This document shows, one piece after another, positions 1 through 13,416 of a DNA stretch of 64,000 bases (positions within the stretch are counted from its first letter, which is position 1; each line of letters opens with the position of its first letter). The notes under the pieces were generated by a model that saw nothing but the letters and a program-made list of their open reading frames with translations, was not told the origin of the DNA and did not search any database. This DNA is from Larimichthys crocea (Eukaryota > Chordata > Actinopteri > Sciaenidae): positions 18,226,871 through 18,290,870 of the forward strand of contig NC_040028.1 in assembly GCF_000972845.2 (NCBI RefSeq). Direction: 5' to 3'. The position numbers were made by a program, and so were the translations under genes.

Positions 1-375
1 TTTGACCTTTTTTGAGGTCAGAATTTGTAATATTTTGCACCAAGTCTGTGTAATAAAATGGCAGAAACGTGAGAGACATAATTGAGCATGTGAAAGGCTA
101 TCATATTTGAGTAGGTGCCCAAGTAAAACACTGTTTATTATGTATTTATGACTATAAAAACTTGACAAACGGTGCAGAGCTCCATCTCAAATTTACGTTA
201 AGGTCAATGTATGCTGGTTCCATGTGGCACACACGTCTGACCTTCTATCTCCACTTGAAGATCGTCTGCCGACCCCCTTAAAACAGAGAAACTCATTGTT
301 TATGGTGGAAGAGGTTAAGAGGCACATACACACCACATTACACTCACATCGACTTGTGTTCTCATCTCACTTCAG
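1..375 (+). other. uxs1: uxs1 intron
   Basis: Intronic sequence preceding the first visible exon. I see no coding exon or recognisable repeat in it. Confidence 0.7.
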
Positions 376-419
376 GCTGTGGCTCCTCTCAGGGAGAAGA
401 TTCGTGATCTGGAACAAAG
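376..419 (+). CDS. uxs1: uxs1 exon (first in window)
   Basis: 44 nt after acceptor ttcag and before donor gtatgt. It encodes [14 protein letters not shown] plus two bases of a Ser codon, the coiled-coil-like stalk just before the decarboxylase domain. Confidence 0.9.
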
Positions 420-3400
420 GTATGTATCAGTTTTTTTAAATTCACAGATTAAAATTGTTTAGAGGAAACTGGTCGTCTGCAGACCTGTTGACATCGACAA
501 TCCACGTCTTCTCCCTCTCATTAAAATATCAATATCAGCTCAATGCTCAGTGAAGTTAATGAGCTGTTTATTAATTAATGTTTTGTTTCCACAAAGAAAT
601 CTAATTTTCACTCCAAGTCAAACTAGAGGATGCATCAGTGCCACGTTAGACCATGTGCTGCAATATTAGAAGTCACATGGTGACTTCTGCACAGCAGGAT
701 AAATGTTATGAAACCAATATTGACTGATTGATTGCAGCTACTGATGACATATAAATTAAGCTTTTAAAGGTTCATTATTTTTTACTCTCGATGCCTTGAA
801 TTCTAATAAGGCAGAAATATGAAGCCACTTGTTGAGATGATTGCCTCCATGTGTTCCCTCTGCATGCTGCTCTCTGTGAATCTATAATGTGCGACAGGAT
901 TTCGAGACCCTCCTGGAAAGCCTCCGTGGAGCGCTATAGGTGGATTGTTGGAGAACATTGCAGGCTTATCGGTGTATGATGTTGTTCTGGTCTGTCGCAG
1001 CTACTGATTTTCTTTCAGAGGTTCAGTGAGACACGTTTGCTGTCTTGAATTCAGATGAGACACATATATATTTATGCCACTTTGGAGATTAAAGGATAAA
1101 TCTGGTTAATCACAACTTGGAGGTTATTTTTGTAGGTTTGTCCAGCTTTTCTGTCAGGAGGGACAGGATTGCACGCAGATAAATAAAGATCCTGACATGT
1201 TGGAATTTGGCAACACGCTAAATCATCAGTCATTCCTAATCATAATATTAATCCTTGGCAAACCAGTTCACCTATTGTGCATGTCATGAGAGCAGAGTTT
1301 TCATAATACTACAGTGAAAGGACATTTATTTATGTTATGTTTTTCTTCCTTCTCATGGACTTTTTCTTCCAGATGTTCATCACTAAGTCTTCTCTCTCTT
1401 TCTCCTAGTTTTTCTCAGAAATACCCACCTGTGAAATTCCTGTCAGAAAAGGATCGGAAGAGAATTTTGGTATGCGACAAACGCTCATACAATTACATCC
1501 ACAGTAATTGTTGTACTGAGTTGAACCACTTTGTCATGGCCTGAAGCTTTCAGCCTCACTTGCAGTTGTTATCAAGCAATTTTAAACTGAATTCATTCGG
1601 CTTCAGATGATGGCCTGTCCGCCACTTAAGTCCAGACTGAAATATCTCAACATTTACGAGATGGATTGGCAGAGGTTTTGTGCAGACGTTTATGGTTCCA
1701 GAATGAATCCTTCATCTCGACTTTTCATCAAGCACCATTATGAGTTTTGATTGAAATGTCTCACCACCTATTGGTTTGATTACTTTAAAATCTTTTTGGC
1801 TAAAAAGTCAGAGTGACCCTCTGACTTTTCATCTAGGAACCATCAGCAGGTCCTAATTTTAAATTCATTTCCCACTTTATGACCAAATAACTGCAAAACT
1901 AAAGACATTCCCATCAGCCTCAGCTGTATTGTCAATATACAGTACAATAAGAAAGCTGCTGATATCATCCATTAGATTACTGGTGGAGCCGGTTTCGTCG
2001 GTTCCCACCTGACCGACAAGCTGATGATGGACGGCCATGAGGTCACCGTGGTGGACAACTTCTTCACGGGAAGGAAAAGGAACGTGGAGCACTGGATTGG
2101 CCACGAAAACTTCGAGCTCATCAATCATGATGTGGTGGAGCCTCTTTATATTGAAGGTGAGTGAGAGAGTAGTTAACTTGGTCCAAAGTAGGACTGGCTT
2201 GACTAACTAAAGACACAAAAATCTCTCAAGAAATTTTGAGTGTGTTTTGATGCTTGTTGTGTCTCGCCTATACCGTGTGTTTATGCATGTTTAATGTATG
2301 CATCATTTAGATCGAAAGGTGTGTGTGTGTCAGAGAGAGAGAGGTAGTACAGAATGGCAGCAATAGAAAGTCTTGTGAATTTCTGCCCAGCAACCAGCTG
2401 CTATTAACCAATGAATGGACAACGTACTGTATGTGTGACGTCACTTGTAGGTTTCCTAAGCTCAAAATATATAAAATATAAATTTATCTTTGTTAAATGA
2501 TGAGGTGTTTAAGTTTTATCACCTATTTCAGTACATGAAATGAAAACCTCAGCATCAGTAGCATAGAAATAGAATATACAATACATCGAGCAATGAAGTC
2601 TCGTACAACAGAAGCAAGCACAGGGATAAGTTGTTTTTCCATTAGAAGTCAAATAATAATTTGGTTTTAAATCATTAGTGTTTGGATTTCTGATCAAATA
2701 AACAAAAACATCCAGCACATGAAATATTTAGACAAAATGTCTTTTTACTCCTGTTCACAGTGTGCCTCTGTCTTCACCTTGGTTTCTCAGTATTGCTCAC
2801 CTGTAGAATGCTGTGCTATCCAATACGACAGCGCCACAACGAATCCCTTCACTTTAGTGAAGGTTGCAATTTGTATTGCACAATTCGTACACAAGGCAAT
2901 TCATAGTGCTTTACAGAGGCAAGGAAAAACATTGGACATTAAGACGAGCAATAAAAATAAAAATAGAAATAAAAAATAAAAAAAGAGAAGAAAATTTAAA
3001 TTAAAACAAAAAATATATATATATACAGAAATTAGAACCAACTATTAAGAAAACATCATGTCATTTAAAATCATTAAAACAGCCAATTTGAAAACAATTT
3101 AAAACATTAAACGATTTGTAAACTAGTAGCAGAACTTTAAAATCTATTCTGTGGCTAACTGGGAGCCAGTGTAAAGACTTAAGAACTGGGGTGACGTTCT
3201 CTGATCTCTTTGTTCTGGTCAAAACTCGAGCTGCTGCGTTCTGAATGAGCTGCAGCTGTTTGATACTTTTTTGGGGGAGTCCAGTCAAAAGACCATTACA
3301 GTACAGTAGTCTACAGTTGGTAGAAGGCTGTTTTGGTGACTGATTTTATGACTGTTGAAGGTCAGATCTGAGTTTATCAACACACCAAGGTTTCGGACTT

Positions 3401-6400
3401 GGTCTTTAGTTTCTAGAGACAGTAACTCAAGGTGTTTACTGACAGCAACCCTCTTCTCTTTATTGCCAAAAACAATTACCTCAGTTTTTTCTTGATTTAA
3501 TTGAAGAAAATGGATGTTGTGAATGTTAAAATGTTCAGAATGTGTCAGAGAAAGTGTTGATTCGGTCATGACGTGGTGGTGGTGTTGTTGTAATGGATTT
3601 CACCCAGCCTTCACTTCTGTATGTTTTGTTTTGCATAGTATTTTATGATAGCATAGTTTCAGGGTTATAGAGGCGGTTATTTTTCCTGTCTGTAGTATAT
3701 AAATCATATAATCTATGTAGCATATAAACATGTAAAAAAGTTCCTGTTGTTTCTCTAACTTCCTGCCCTGTGTTGCCGGCCAGCTTTCTCAATTATAAGA
3801 TGTTACAAAATCAAATTACTGCGGAAAGCTGTCGGTAATCTTCCTGCTTATGTGCATGAACACACACAGGCCGTGTTGAATGCCTATCATGCACATTTAC
3901 CTTCACAATGCCTTTATCTTTACTCAGCTTGATTATTTTCCCATTGATTTCATAGTGTTTACTCCTTGTTTTATTTAATCCGAGAAAATAATCATCCTTT
4001 ATTCCGGCTGTGATGAATAAAAAAACACCTTTGAGAAGCAAAGCTCAGGTCTCTGCAAATGTTTACAAAGGCAGTCAATAGAAGTCATTCAGATGTACAA
4101 ATTGCTCTCTCCACATGGTTACGTGAGATAATAGCTTTTTTTTTCTTTTTTTTAAGCAGATACTGTACACAGAACATGAAATTTGTTGCTTATCGCCATA
4201 ATGGAGCAACACAAAACATGAACACACAAATAGTGCAGGGATCTCTTGAACATTGTATTGTATTCTGGGTAGAGGGTGTTAAATGAACCCCCCTTTGTAT
4301 CGTTGCACAAAACCTCAGAGTGGTCCAAACCTACAGGAGGCTATCATGACGCCCAGAAAGAAAACAAATGAGCCCAGGCTTAGCTCACAGTTAGAAACTC
4401 TGCTTGGACACATTTCCATTTTTCCATTCATCTTCACTGGACAACAGTCTATTATACGAGGGTGTGGACTGTTAATTGAATGAGCGTCTATAATGTCCGG
4501 CACGGGCACATCCAAGTCGATCAATATGTATCGGGTGTACAAAGCCTGACCCATTTCCGATATTTTGTTTGTTTGTTTAGGATAATATCAGCTGTCAGAA
4601 GCGTCCTGTTGCTCTGTTAGACTCAAAGACTACAGGTGGTTTCGGGGGTGGCGCATTAGAAACGCTGTACAAACAGCAAGAGATCGCAGCATTACCAAGA
4701 GAAGGAATAGCAGAGCAAACCAACTGCAAATGGTGCATTCAACGTATGTTGGAGTGAAAATGCAAAGGTAGTTTCTTATTTAGCAGACAGTACAGTCTCT
4801 AGCAAGCCTACGCCACTTCCTTTCACGGTCACAGGTAATCAAAAAACGATGGCCACCATAGTTACAATCAGGTGACTTCCTTTTGCCATCCGCCGCACCA
4901 ATATGAAAAGCCACCGTAAAGACTCTGGATTATTTCCGAGAGGAAATAAGTTTTGCAATGAATAGAAATGTTCTGACAGAAGATGGAGCAAGACGTGAAA
5001 GTGAAAATGTTCAAATGAAGAGGTCAAGCCTTCAATCTGTGCTTGAATTCAGCCTGAAAAGAAAAAAAAAATATGAATGAAGTCGTTTAGAAAATGGGAC
5101 GGTGGTGAGAAGCGTCTGAGAATGAGTCAAAGATCATTGAGGCTTTGAAGACATACAGGGCGAGTAGACCTTGAGGAGGATAAGCACATAGTTCACGTGC
5201 GTTACTGTGTTTGCAACGTCAAACTCATTCAGTAACTACAAGCTCAAGGATCCAAAAAGCTGCAGCATGTAAATAGCAACAATAAAGAAAACTAGAAGGA
5301 CACTTGGAAAGGACAGTTCTGCAGTTTTCTATGATGTGCATGTCTGCACTCATTGACTTTTTTCCAAGGGTGTCGTAAAAATCAAGATTTCAGTTGCTTA
5401 TTACTCACATACCTGCTGCATTCGTTTCTACAGTGGCTATGACGTTTAGTCACCATCAAGCACGTGCAACAAATTCATTCATTTTGCCAGAAAAATGCGT
5501 CCATCTGTCTGTTTCAGGTAGTTTTTCTGTAATCCTGTTAAGACACAAACAATACAACAAACCCGACCTCTCTTAGTAGAAAATGGGAGGTAATAATTCA
5601 GTTGCACTGTTGTAAGATTTAGATGTTCAGATGTGCACATTCTCCTGCTCTTTACAGTGGACCAGATCTATCACTTGGCATCTCCAGCCTCTCCTCCCAA
5701 CTACATGTACAACCCGATCAAAACACTCAAGACCAACACTATTGGCACTCTGAACATGCTTGGTGAGTACAGTGAATGCACGCTGCTGACTTGTGTTCAT
5801 ACAAGTGATTTAGTTAGGTCTTAAAAACAACTTCCAAGTTTGAAATGAATCCCATCACAGTAATTCAGTGAGTTTTTAAAAATGAAATGTGCCTCTTGTT
5901 CTTCTTCTTCTGCATTTTCTTCTCCAGTTCTTTGAGATTTTGGCACTAAAATTGTGTTTTCATACAATGTTTTTCTTCCCCTTGTAACTCAGAAAACATC
6001 ATTATTTACCAGACCATTCTTCCTCATTACACTTTCAGTTTTTATCCATGCCACCTGCTAAATGCTTCAGAGTCAAACCCCAAATTTCTTGTTCTTTTGT
6101 CAGGGTGCTGTCAGACTGTTGAAAGTCTTATATTTTATATATAATGAAATTTAAAGATTTATTGTGAGCAAAAAAATTGCTTTTTTATCTCATGAACCAA
6201 AATTAAAGGACTTAATTTAATTTTATTGTTGATGCACTGTATGAATATTCTTCAAAAAAGATAATTATTTGCATATATGAAACATTTTTTAGTCTGTGCA
6301 GCCTTGACAGTGGTACAGTTAGTGCTGTCTCACTTCTTTCTAATCTGCGTACGCTCTCTGATTGAATTGCAAAAGAAAAAGACTTTGACTGTGTTCTTGT

Positions 6401-9400
6401 TTCAAGGTCTGGCCAAACGTGTGGGCGCCAGACTCCTCCTGGCTTCTACGTCTGAAGTTTATGGAGGTAAGAAAGATTACCTCTGACTCATTTTAAAGTT
6501 AAAAGACAAATGGTCAACTTTATGCCAAGAGTCTTCTACAGAGTTTTTCTAAGCAGACGCTGTTAAGTTCACTGAGGAGTTAATTAAACCAATTTCCTTC
6601 CTTTTCTTTTTTTGAATGAGAAGTATGATTTGTTATTATGAGTCACTGTTATTGGAAAAGGACAAGTGCATTGACTCTTTTGCATGTTCTCATTCAGTTT
6701 TAAACTAATTTATAACTAATAGCATCACAAAAACACAGACTGTGCACAGACAGTGTTCATGCAGGCAGTTTGATTTTAACCTGCTGCATCAGTTGGGTCA
6801 TAATAATCATGACTGATGATGAATAACTAAGGTTGATCAGCATATTTGCCAACCTCCTATAAATCAGGAGACCAAACCTCGCCACCATACTTTGGGATCT
6901 TCCCAATTACATTCATGGTTTTGCGCAGCCATACTAACCTAATGACCTTTTTATTGTGGACTGCAAGAAAGCTTCTGGGCAACAAGCCTCATAACCATAG
7001 TAACTCACACTGAGCCAGTGTTACTTTTGTCAGACGAGACAAAATATGTTAGTCAACGAGCCTTTTTCCCTTGACTAAGACGAGACGATGACGAGACGAC
7101 AGTGTTCTAAAACATACACTGACGAAAAATGTGCCAATGTGCGTTTTTGTTGACGAATAAAAACGAGACGAAAATGTCATAAATAAACAAAAACGTCCTC
7201 CTTGTTTTCGTCTACTATATAAGAAACAAAAGCAACATCCAGTCCTGCCGTCATGTGTTTGTGCCAGCACTTCTTTTACTGTAGGCCACGTCACGGCCAC
7301 ACGTTTGAGATCCTCTGGCTGCTCTCGCACCTGTGGCTTGAAAACAAACAGCATGCAGGAGAAACACGGCGTACGGACAACGCAATCATGCTCCGAAGGA
7401 AAAAGAGACTGGACGTGTGGTCTCATTTCCATTATTTAGAAGCAGAGAAAAAGTCACAATGATAAACAAAAAAAATATTCCTGAAATAAATAAAAGACTA
7501 AAATGTTTTGACTAAAACTGGACCTTGTGTTCACGTTTGATTAAAACTAGACTAAAATTTTTAGACTTTTAGTCGACTAAAATATGACGAACTTTGACGC
7601 AAGACTAAGACTAAATTGAAAAATGGGCGACAGAATTAACACTGCACTGAGCTCAGTGTGTGAGAGGAGGATGGTGACTGGTTTGTGTGTCGTCCTTTCA
7701 TGCTGTTATCAGGTATAAGGTTCTTTAACATTGCGTGGGAAAATGGACATGTGGCCTGAGAGCCTGTGAAGCGTCAACAGTTAGTGCGTGATAATTTGGC
7801 AGCCCTGCTTCTCTTCATATTTTCTGGATTCATTGATATGCACAGCCGGCAGTGACAATCAGCGCTTTATGGACTCCTTTAGAAAGGATACCCGACGGAT
7901 GTGTAGTTACATTATATGTGAGCGGAATTGTCTTTCAATAAACCATCACGCTGCCTCCAATAAAATATAGTTGAGACTTCTACAGCAACTTCATCCCAAG
8001 CCATTCATGATGCCAGCATCTGACAACATAAGCTGAATATTCTGGGAAGTCCTGCAGTGAATGTCTTCATACACGTGTCTTGTGTCAGCCTTGTTTGACA
8101 ACTGAAATTTAAAAAATGTGTTTGAAATATTTCTAATCTGTTTTTGTCCCAGATCCAGAGGTTCACCCACAGAACGAGGAGTACTGGGGCCACGTGAACC
8201 CGATTGGTCCTCGAGCATGCTACGATGAGGGGAAACGCGTAGCAGAGACAATGTGTTACGCCTACATGAAACAGGTATCATCACTGCAAATCCACGGTAC
8301 ACATTTGAGACAGGCGAGGTTAGCCAAAACTCCATGATTGTGGGTTTTTAAACAGGTTTATTGGTGACTGGTAAACCGTCCCTGGTCGATCCGTGTTCTT
8401 TGAGGAGGGTTAAATCTGTGAAACTGGTCTGTAAGGTCACCTGCTGTGGATTGTTGTTCAGTCTCATGAGAACGGATTCAAGGACAGCATTATAGAGGGA
8501 TAAGCCCTAGTCTGTCTGAGTCTGAGGCAACCTTTCCTAGAGAAACCATCACTCCTCTGTCGGGTGTACCAGTTTCTGCTGTAACGTGTTGCTGAATTTG
8601 AACACTTGGATTCTCTGTTGGTTCTACATAAGCAATGACAATGTCGTTGCATCTATCCTTCTTCTCTTTATCACCCGCGACGTTAGTGTCTTTCTTAGAG
8701 CTTGTGTCCATTTCTACAAGCTTCAAGTGGGTCCTAAATGATTCAGCCATCACAACAACAAGGAACACTAATGAACCAAGTGAAAGACAACATGCTGTCA
8801 GGAGAAGATAGTTAATGACACTGGTCTGTGTTGAGTTCACATCATACTTTAAGCACGATATCATTAAAAAAAAAGCTCCTAAAATTTCATGCATGTTTCC
8901 TTAAACATCCAAATGTCGTCGAGACTTTTTTGGTTTATTTTTTTCCCCGTTATGACGTGATTGACACGAGCCTTTGATGATCAGATATGATTGACTTCTC
9001 TTGCCTTTCCTCCAGGCAGGTGATATTTATTTATCTGCCTCGTCACCTTCTCTTCCTCAGCTGCTCATTATTATTTTTTTTTCACACCTACTGGGAGAAT
9101 TCTTGGAAACAGTCTCCTTCCGATATCCACCTGTCACTTTTTGCCTCGTGCCTACGGACGAGAATATCACACGTTACATCTACTGCTCAGTCATGTAATC
9201 GAAATTCATTACCATTTGAAATTTAATGAGTCTAGATTAGGGATCGGAAACAAAACCCGGTATTGAAAGAGTACTGGGGCTAAATTATCGAAGTGTAGTA
9301 TCGATAAGCTCAGACGTTATCGGCTCTGCTCGTCGGTAGAACTAAAGACATTTGCTCCCGTGGAGTTTATTAAATCATACGAATGTAGCCAGCTAATAAC

Positions 9401-12400
9401 TGAACGACCAGAGGACGCTCTGAGCGCCTCAGTCCAGACCAATGGAGAGGTCACCTTCCATGGTGATACCCATCCCTGGTGCATGTCACGTGCTGAATAA
9501 AGAAGCATATCTCATCTGCTTCTCTGACTGAAGGCAAATACTGTAAATAAAACAAGCTGATCTGATGCATTTAAACATTTTATTATTTATTGATATTTAT
9601 GTAGAAGAGTCGCATACACAGCTATATTTAATGAGCAGCAGATACCTGCAGTGTGTGTTGTGGCTGCACGTGACAGGCGTACAAAAAAAAAAAACTACGC
9701 CTTTTTTTTCATACAGACGTTCTACTCAATATATGTGCAAATGTAGATGCTTCACATTTTAATGACGACAGTGCAGAGCCCACTGGACAGTCACAGCTAG
9801 CTCGTTACTGTAGCAATCATTGAAGTTGAAGTGAGAGGGAGTGGACACATATTTTCTCATCAGTTTGCCAGCGTTACTTCTATTACACATGAGAACTGTG
9901 ACGCTCAGGCATTTTCATTCACCGCAAAATCAAGTTAAGATGTTATTTAATATTCAGGATCCAGTAAAGGACAGGGAGGTATCGTACTTCACTGATGCAT
10001 TTGTTTTAACTCGTGTTGTACAACCTGAAAATGTGATGATCAGCATAAGACATAGAGGGTTGATTAAATATGTATTTGCCGCATTGAATTAGCAGGTCTA
10101 GTTTCCACAAGCTTCACGCTCCGCATACTTAAAAGTCTTGATTCAGAACTGTTGAGCTGAAGTTATCGATATCATATGAAAGAAAGTTTAACTGGGAGAT
10201 TGACGTCAACGTCGCGGTGAAGTCTCACCACGCTGCTCGTCTTGTACGTGCGATTGTGGAGTAAATATAGTGTTGTCGGCAACGCTCTAACTTGCAGAGT
10301 TGCAGAGAGTGTATTAAACTTGACAGCACACTGAGAATTTAATAACCCTGAGGCAATGTGGTCCCCTATTTGAATATATAATAGTTACAGATCATTAGAC
10401 GCAATAACACAGATGTACATGATTTAAATGACTGTGTAGTGTCAGGCAATAAGATTATAGTTATTGTAGACGGTGTCAGCATTCTCAATTAGCTGTGTAC
10501 ACTGTGTTTGTTTTCCCCCCTGACATGTGTTTGAGTATATGCATACACCATAATTTACATTTACAAGGGGGTAGTGTGCACACACACACACACCCATATC
10601 CATCTGAGACCTTTTCATCATATTGTCCTCATTGCGTCCTCGTTCTTCACCTTGCTGAATATATATGCAGGTTGTGAACCACTGAATTACATGTTTCACA
10701 TTTTCAAGGAAAGATTCTACATAATTTCCATGTTTTTATTCATGTTATATGACCCACAGCCCACCTAAAGTGGTACTTATTGTTGCAAGGTCATGGGTTT
10801 TTTTTTTTTTTTTTAAAGTGAGAGTTTTTTTTTTTTTTCCCCAGCTGTGGGATCTGTGTGAGTATCCATGACACAGTTGGCCTCATTTAGTCATTCTTTG
10901 ATGGAGAGTGTTAAAGGAGAGTCTAGTGTCAGATTTGCCTGGAGAATATTCTTTTTCAGGGTCAACTTAATATCCTCTATCGTCCTACATTCTCACACAA
11001 TGAAGTTATTTCCGCTTCCCATGCAAAGAATATTATATAATTGATAATATCATATAATTGATACCTGAGGCTGTGTCTTGCCGGTACTGGGATTATAGTG
11101 ATGTTGTCTACAGACACGCCTCTGCCCCCGACTCTAAAATCCATAGGTTTAGTTTATCATTCCACCCAAGATCCAAGATTTATCACCGGTGACAGCATAT
11201 ATCGTAAAAAAGTGCAATTTTCCAAGAGGAACAAATAACCTCCCACTTTGAATCGAGAAATCAGGTCTGAGAACAGATTTTAATAAAGTGGCAGATGGTT
11301 TTGTCCAGAAATGTGCGAAACTGACAAATCTGCTTTAAAGTAAAAGGCTGTGAAACATTTAGTTCATATTTTAGTATCTTAAAGTTATTGATGACAGGTG
11401 ACAGGTGTGTGTAGTCCTGTTTTATGCTCCTCTGTGCCTGATGAATAAACGCTGCTGCCGCTGGATTACAGCTGCACAGCTTCAACATTGTAAGCGTCTA
11501 ATATTTGAAGTGATTGTATATTTTAATGGCAAACAGCAGGAATTTTTTCATGCCTCTTGATTGATTGGGGTAATCACGATTAGCATGACTTATTAATTCA
11601 TGCATACACATTATTCCAGGGGCGTAAATATCTAATATGTGTGTTTGATACCTGCCAGGACATTATATAAACTTTACGCAATGATGTACACTGTTCTTGA
11701 GTAAAATGCAAGTTAATAAAGCGACTAATCAAAATAAAGAAACTTTCAAACCAAGTTCATAAATGACTAATGAGTCACCTGCTGTCGTGTTTCTGTGCTT
11801 ACAGGAAGGAGTCGAGGTGCGCGTGGCCAGGATCTTCAACACGTTTGGCTCCAGGATGCACATGAACGATGGACGTGTTGTCAGCAACTTCATCCTGCAG
11901 GCTCTACAGGGCGAACCTCTCACTGTACGCATGTTAAGCCTTGTTTCCCCCCACACACACTGAATTAACCTCAGTGAGGCTGAATAACCAGTTAGACTTT
12001 TTTTAAGTATGCTAAATAGAAATGTGTCGTTTGACACGTGGCAGCTCATTCATCTTCAGTATGTGCATTGTGCAGTAATCATACTCTGTTCCCTTTTGTT
12101 GCTGCAGGTCTATGGCACTGGTTCCCAAACAAGAGCATTTCAATATGTGAGGTAGGAATTCAATTAAACGTGTTTTGTTATGTCCCTGAATGCATCATTC
12201 TGCTCTTCAAGTTATATATTTGTCACAGAAAATCTTTCACCGTCTACCCACCGCACAGGACGTGTGATGTACGATTTAATTAATAACAGGTCATGTTAAT
12301 TATATAAACAACATTACACAGTATTTGTAGTTTTCTTTACTCTCTATAATTAATTAAATGATTGAATTCTGGTGTTTGAAGTATATCAAAGGTGTGTGTA

Positions 12401-13340
12401 TGTATGTGGATGTTGATGCTTTCTTGGATTGATGAATTCGGGATAAGGCGGTATGGACGCTGCTTTGATGTTCATTATTAAATATCATCATTCGTGTCTT
12501 TCTGCATGGAGGAGCATAAAAAAGCAAAGTGTACGTGACAAGTTTAAAGCAGTATTTATTGAGCTGTGCAAAGGTGATAATTAGAGATTAATTTGCTCAG
12601 TTTGAAGAAGAGAGATCATAGACGCCGAGCTTACATCGCAACAAAACATTCACCCGATGACTTTGTAAAGTCAAGATCTTCAGGTAGGTTCAGCTTTAAG
12701 TGAAACTTTGACTTTGACTTTGGAAAGCTCACATGATTTCCTGACATGAGTTCCTCGTTCATATCTGTCTTTTCTTGGTCATAATTTAATGTTTGCTGCC
12801 ATAAAACACGCAGAACCGGCTGACCTTATTGTCCGTGTCCACTTTGTCTGCACTGTGGTAAACCTGGAAAGCTGATAGTGAAACTGGGAGCTTTAAAACA
12901 CAACATGCAGATAGTGTGAGATTAGTGAGGGAGCTTCAATAAGGGCACAGCGGGGAGAAAAATATTCTCTGAGCATAAAAAAAAAAAGTGAGTCTGTGTC
13001 GTGTCGACTTGATTCTGAGTTTTCTCAGAGCTGGTGTGCAGCGATACATCTGTACAGTGACTGATGTCAAAACTGTTGTAGAAATGTTTGGATTGCTCTT
13101 TATACAGAGGGCGGAGGAGGAATATATGTTGCTTTCTCTTGATTTCTGTGTCACATATTTTACACCTGCAAAGTGACTAAAGGTTGAGCAGAATTGTAAA
13201 TGTTCATATTGCAACATATTATCCTAGTTTAAGGTTTATCTGTAAGAAGCAATATCCGTTTTATATCTGTATAACTGAAGCCATGGCCTTGGAGGGAACA
13301 GAGCCCAGGCCACACAAAGGCTTTAGAAAAGGAAGAAAGG

Positions 13341-13416
<76 letters not shown>

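Larger units (their letters stand above)
8275..11804 (+). other. uxs1: uxs1 intron, 3.5 kb
   Basis: Holds an antisense open reading frame (8490-8894), a degenerate repeat near 9236, a short CA run at 10577-10593 and poly-T at 10797-10840. No uxs1 exon is missing, because the reading phase joins across it. Confidence 0.65.

Noticed and set aside
7049..7432. 127-residue minus-strand ORF
   Set aside because: It lies wholly inside the hAT-like element at 7016-7644, antisense to its BED-finger-like stretch, and has no recognisable domain.
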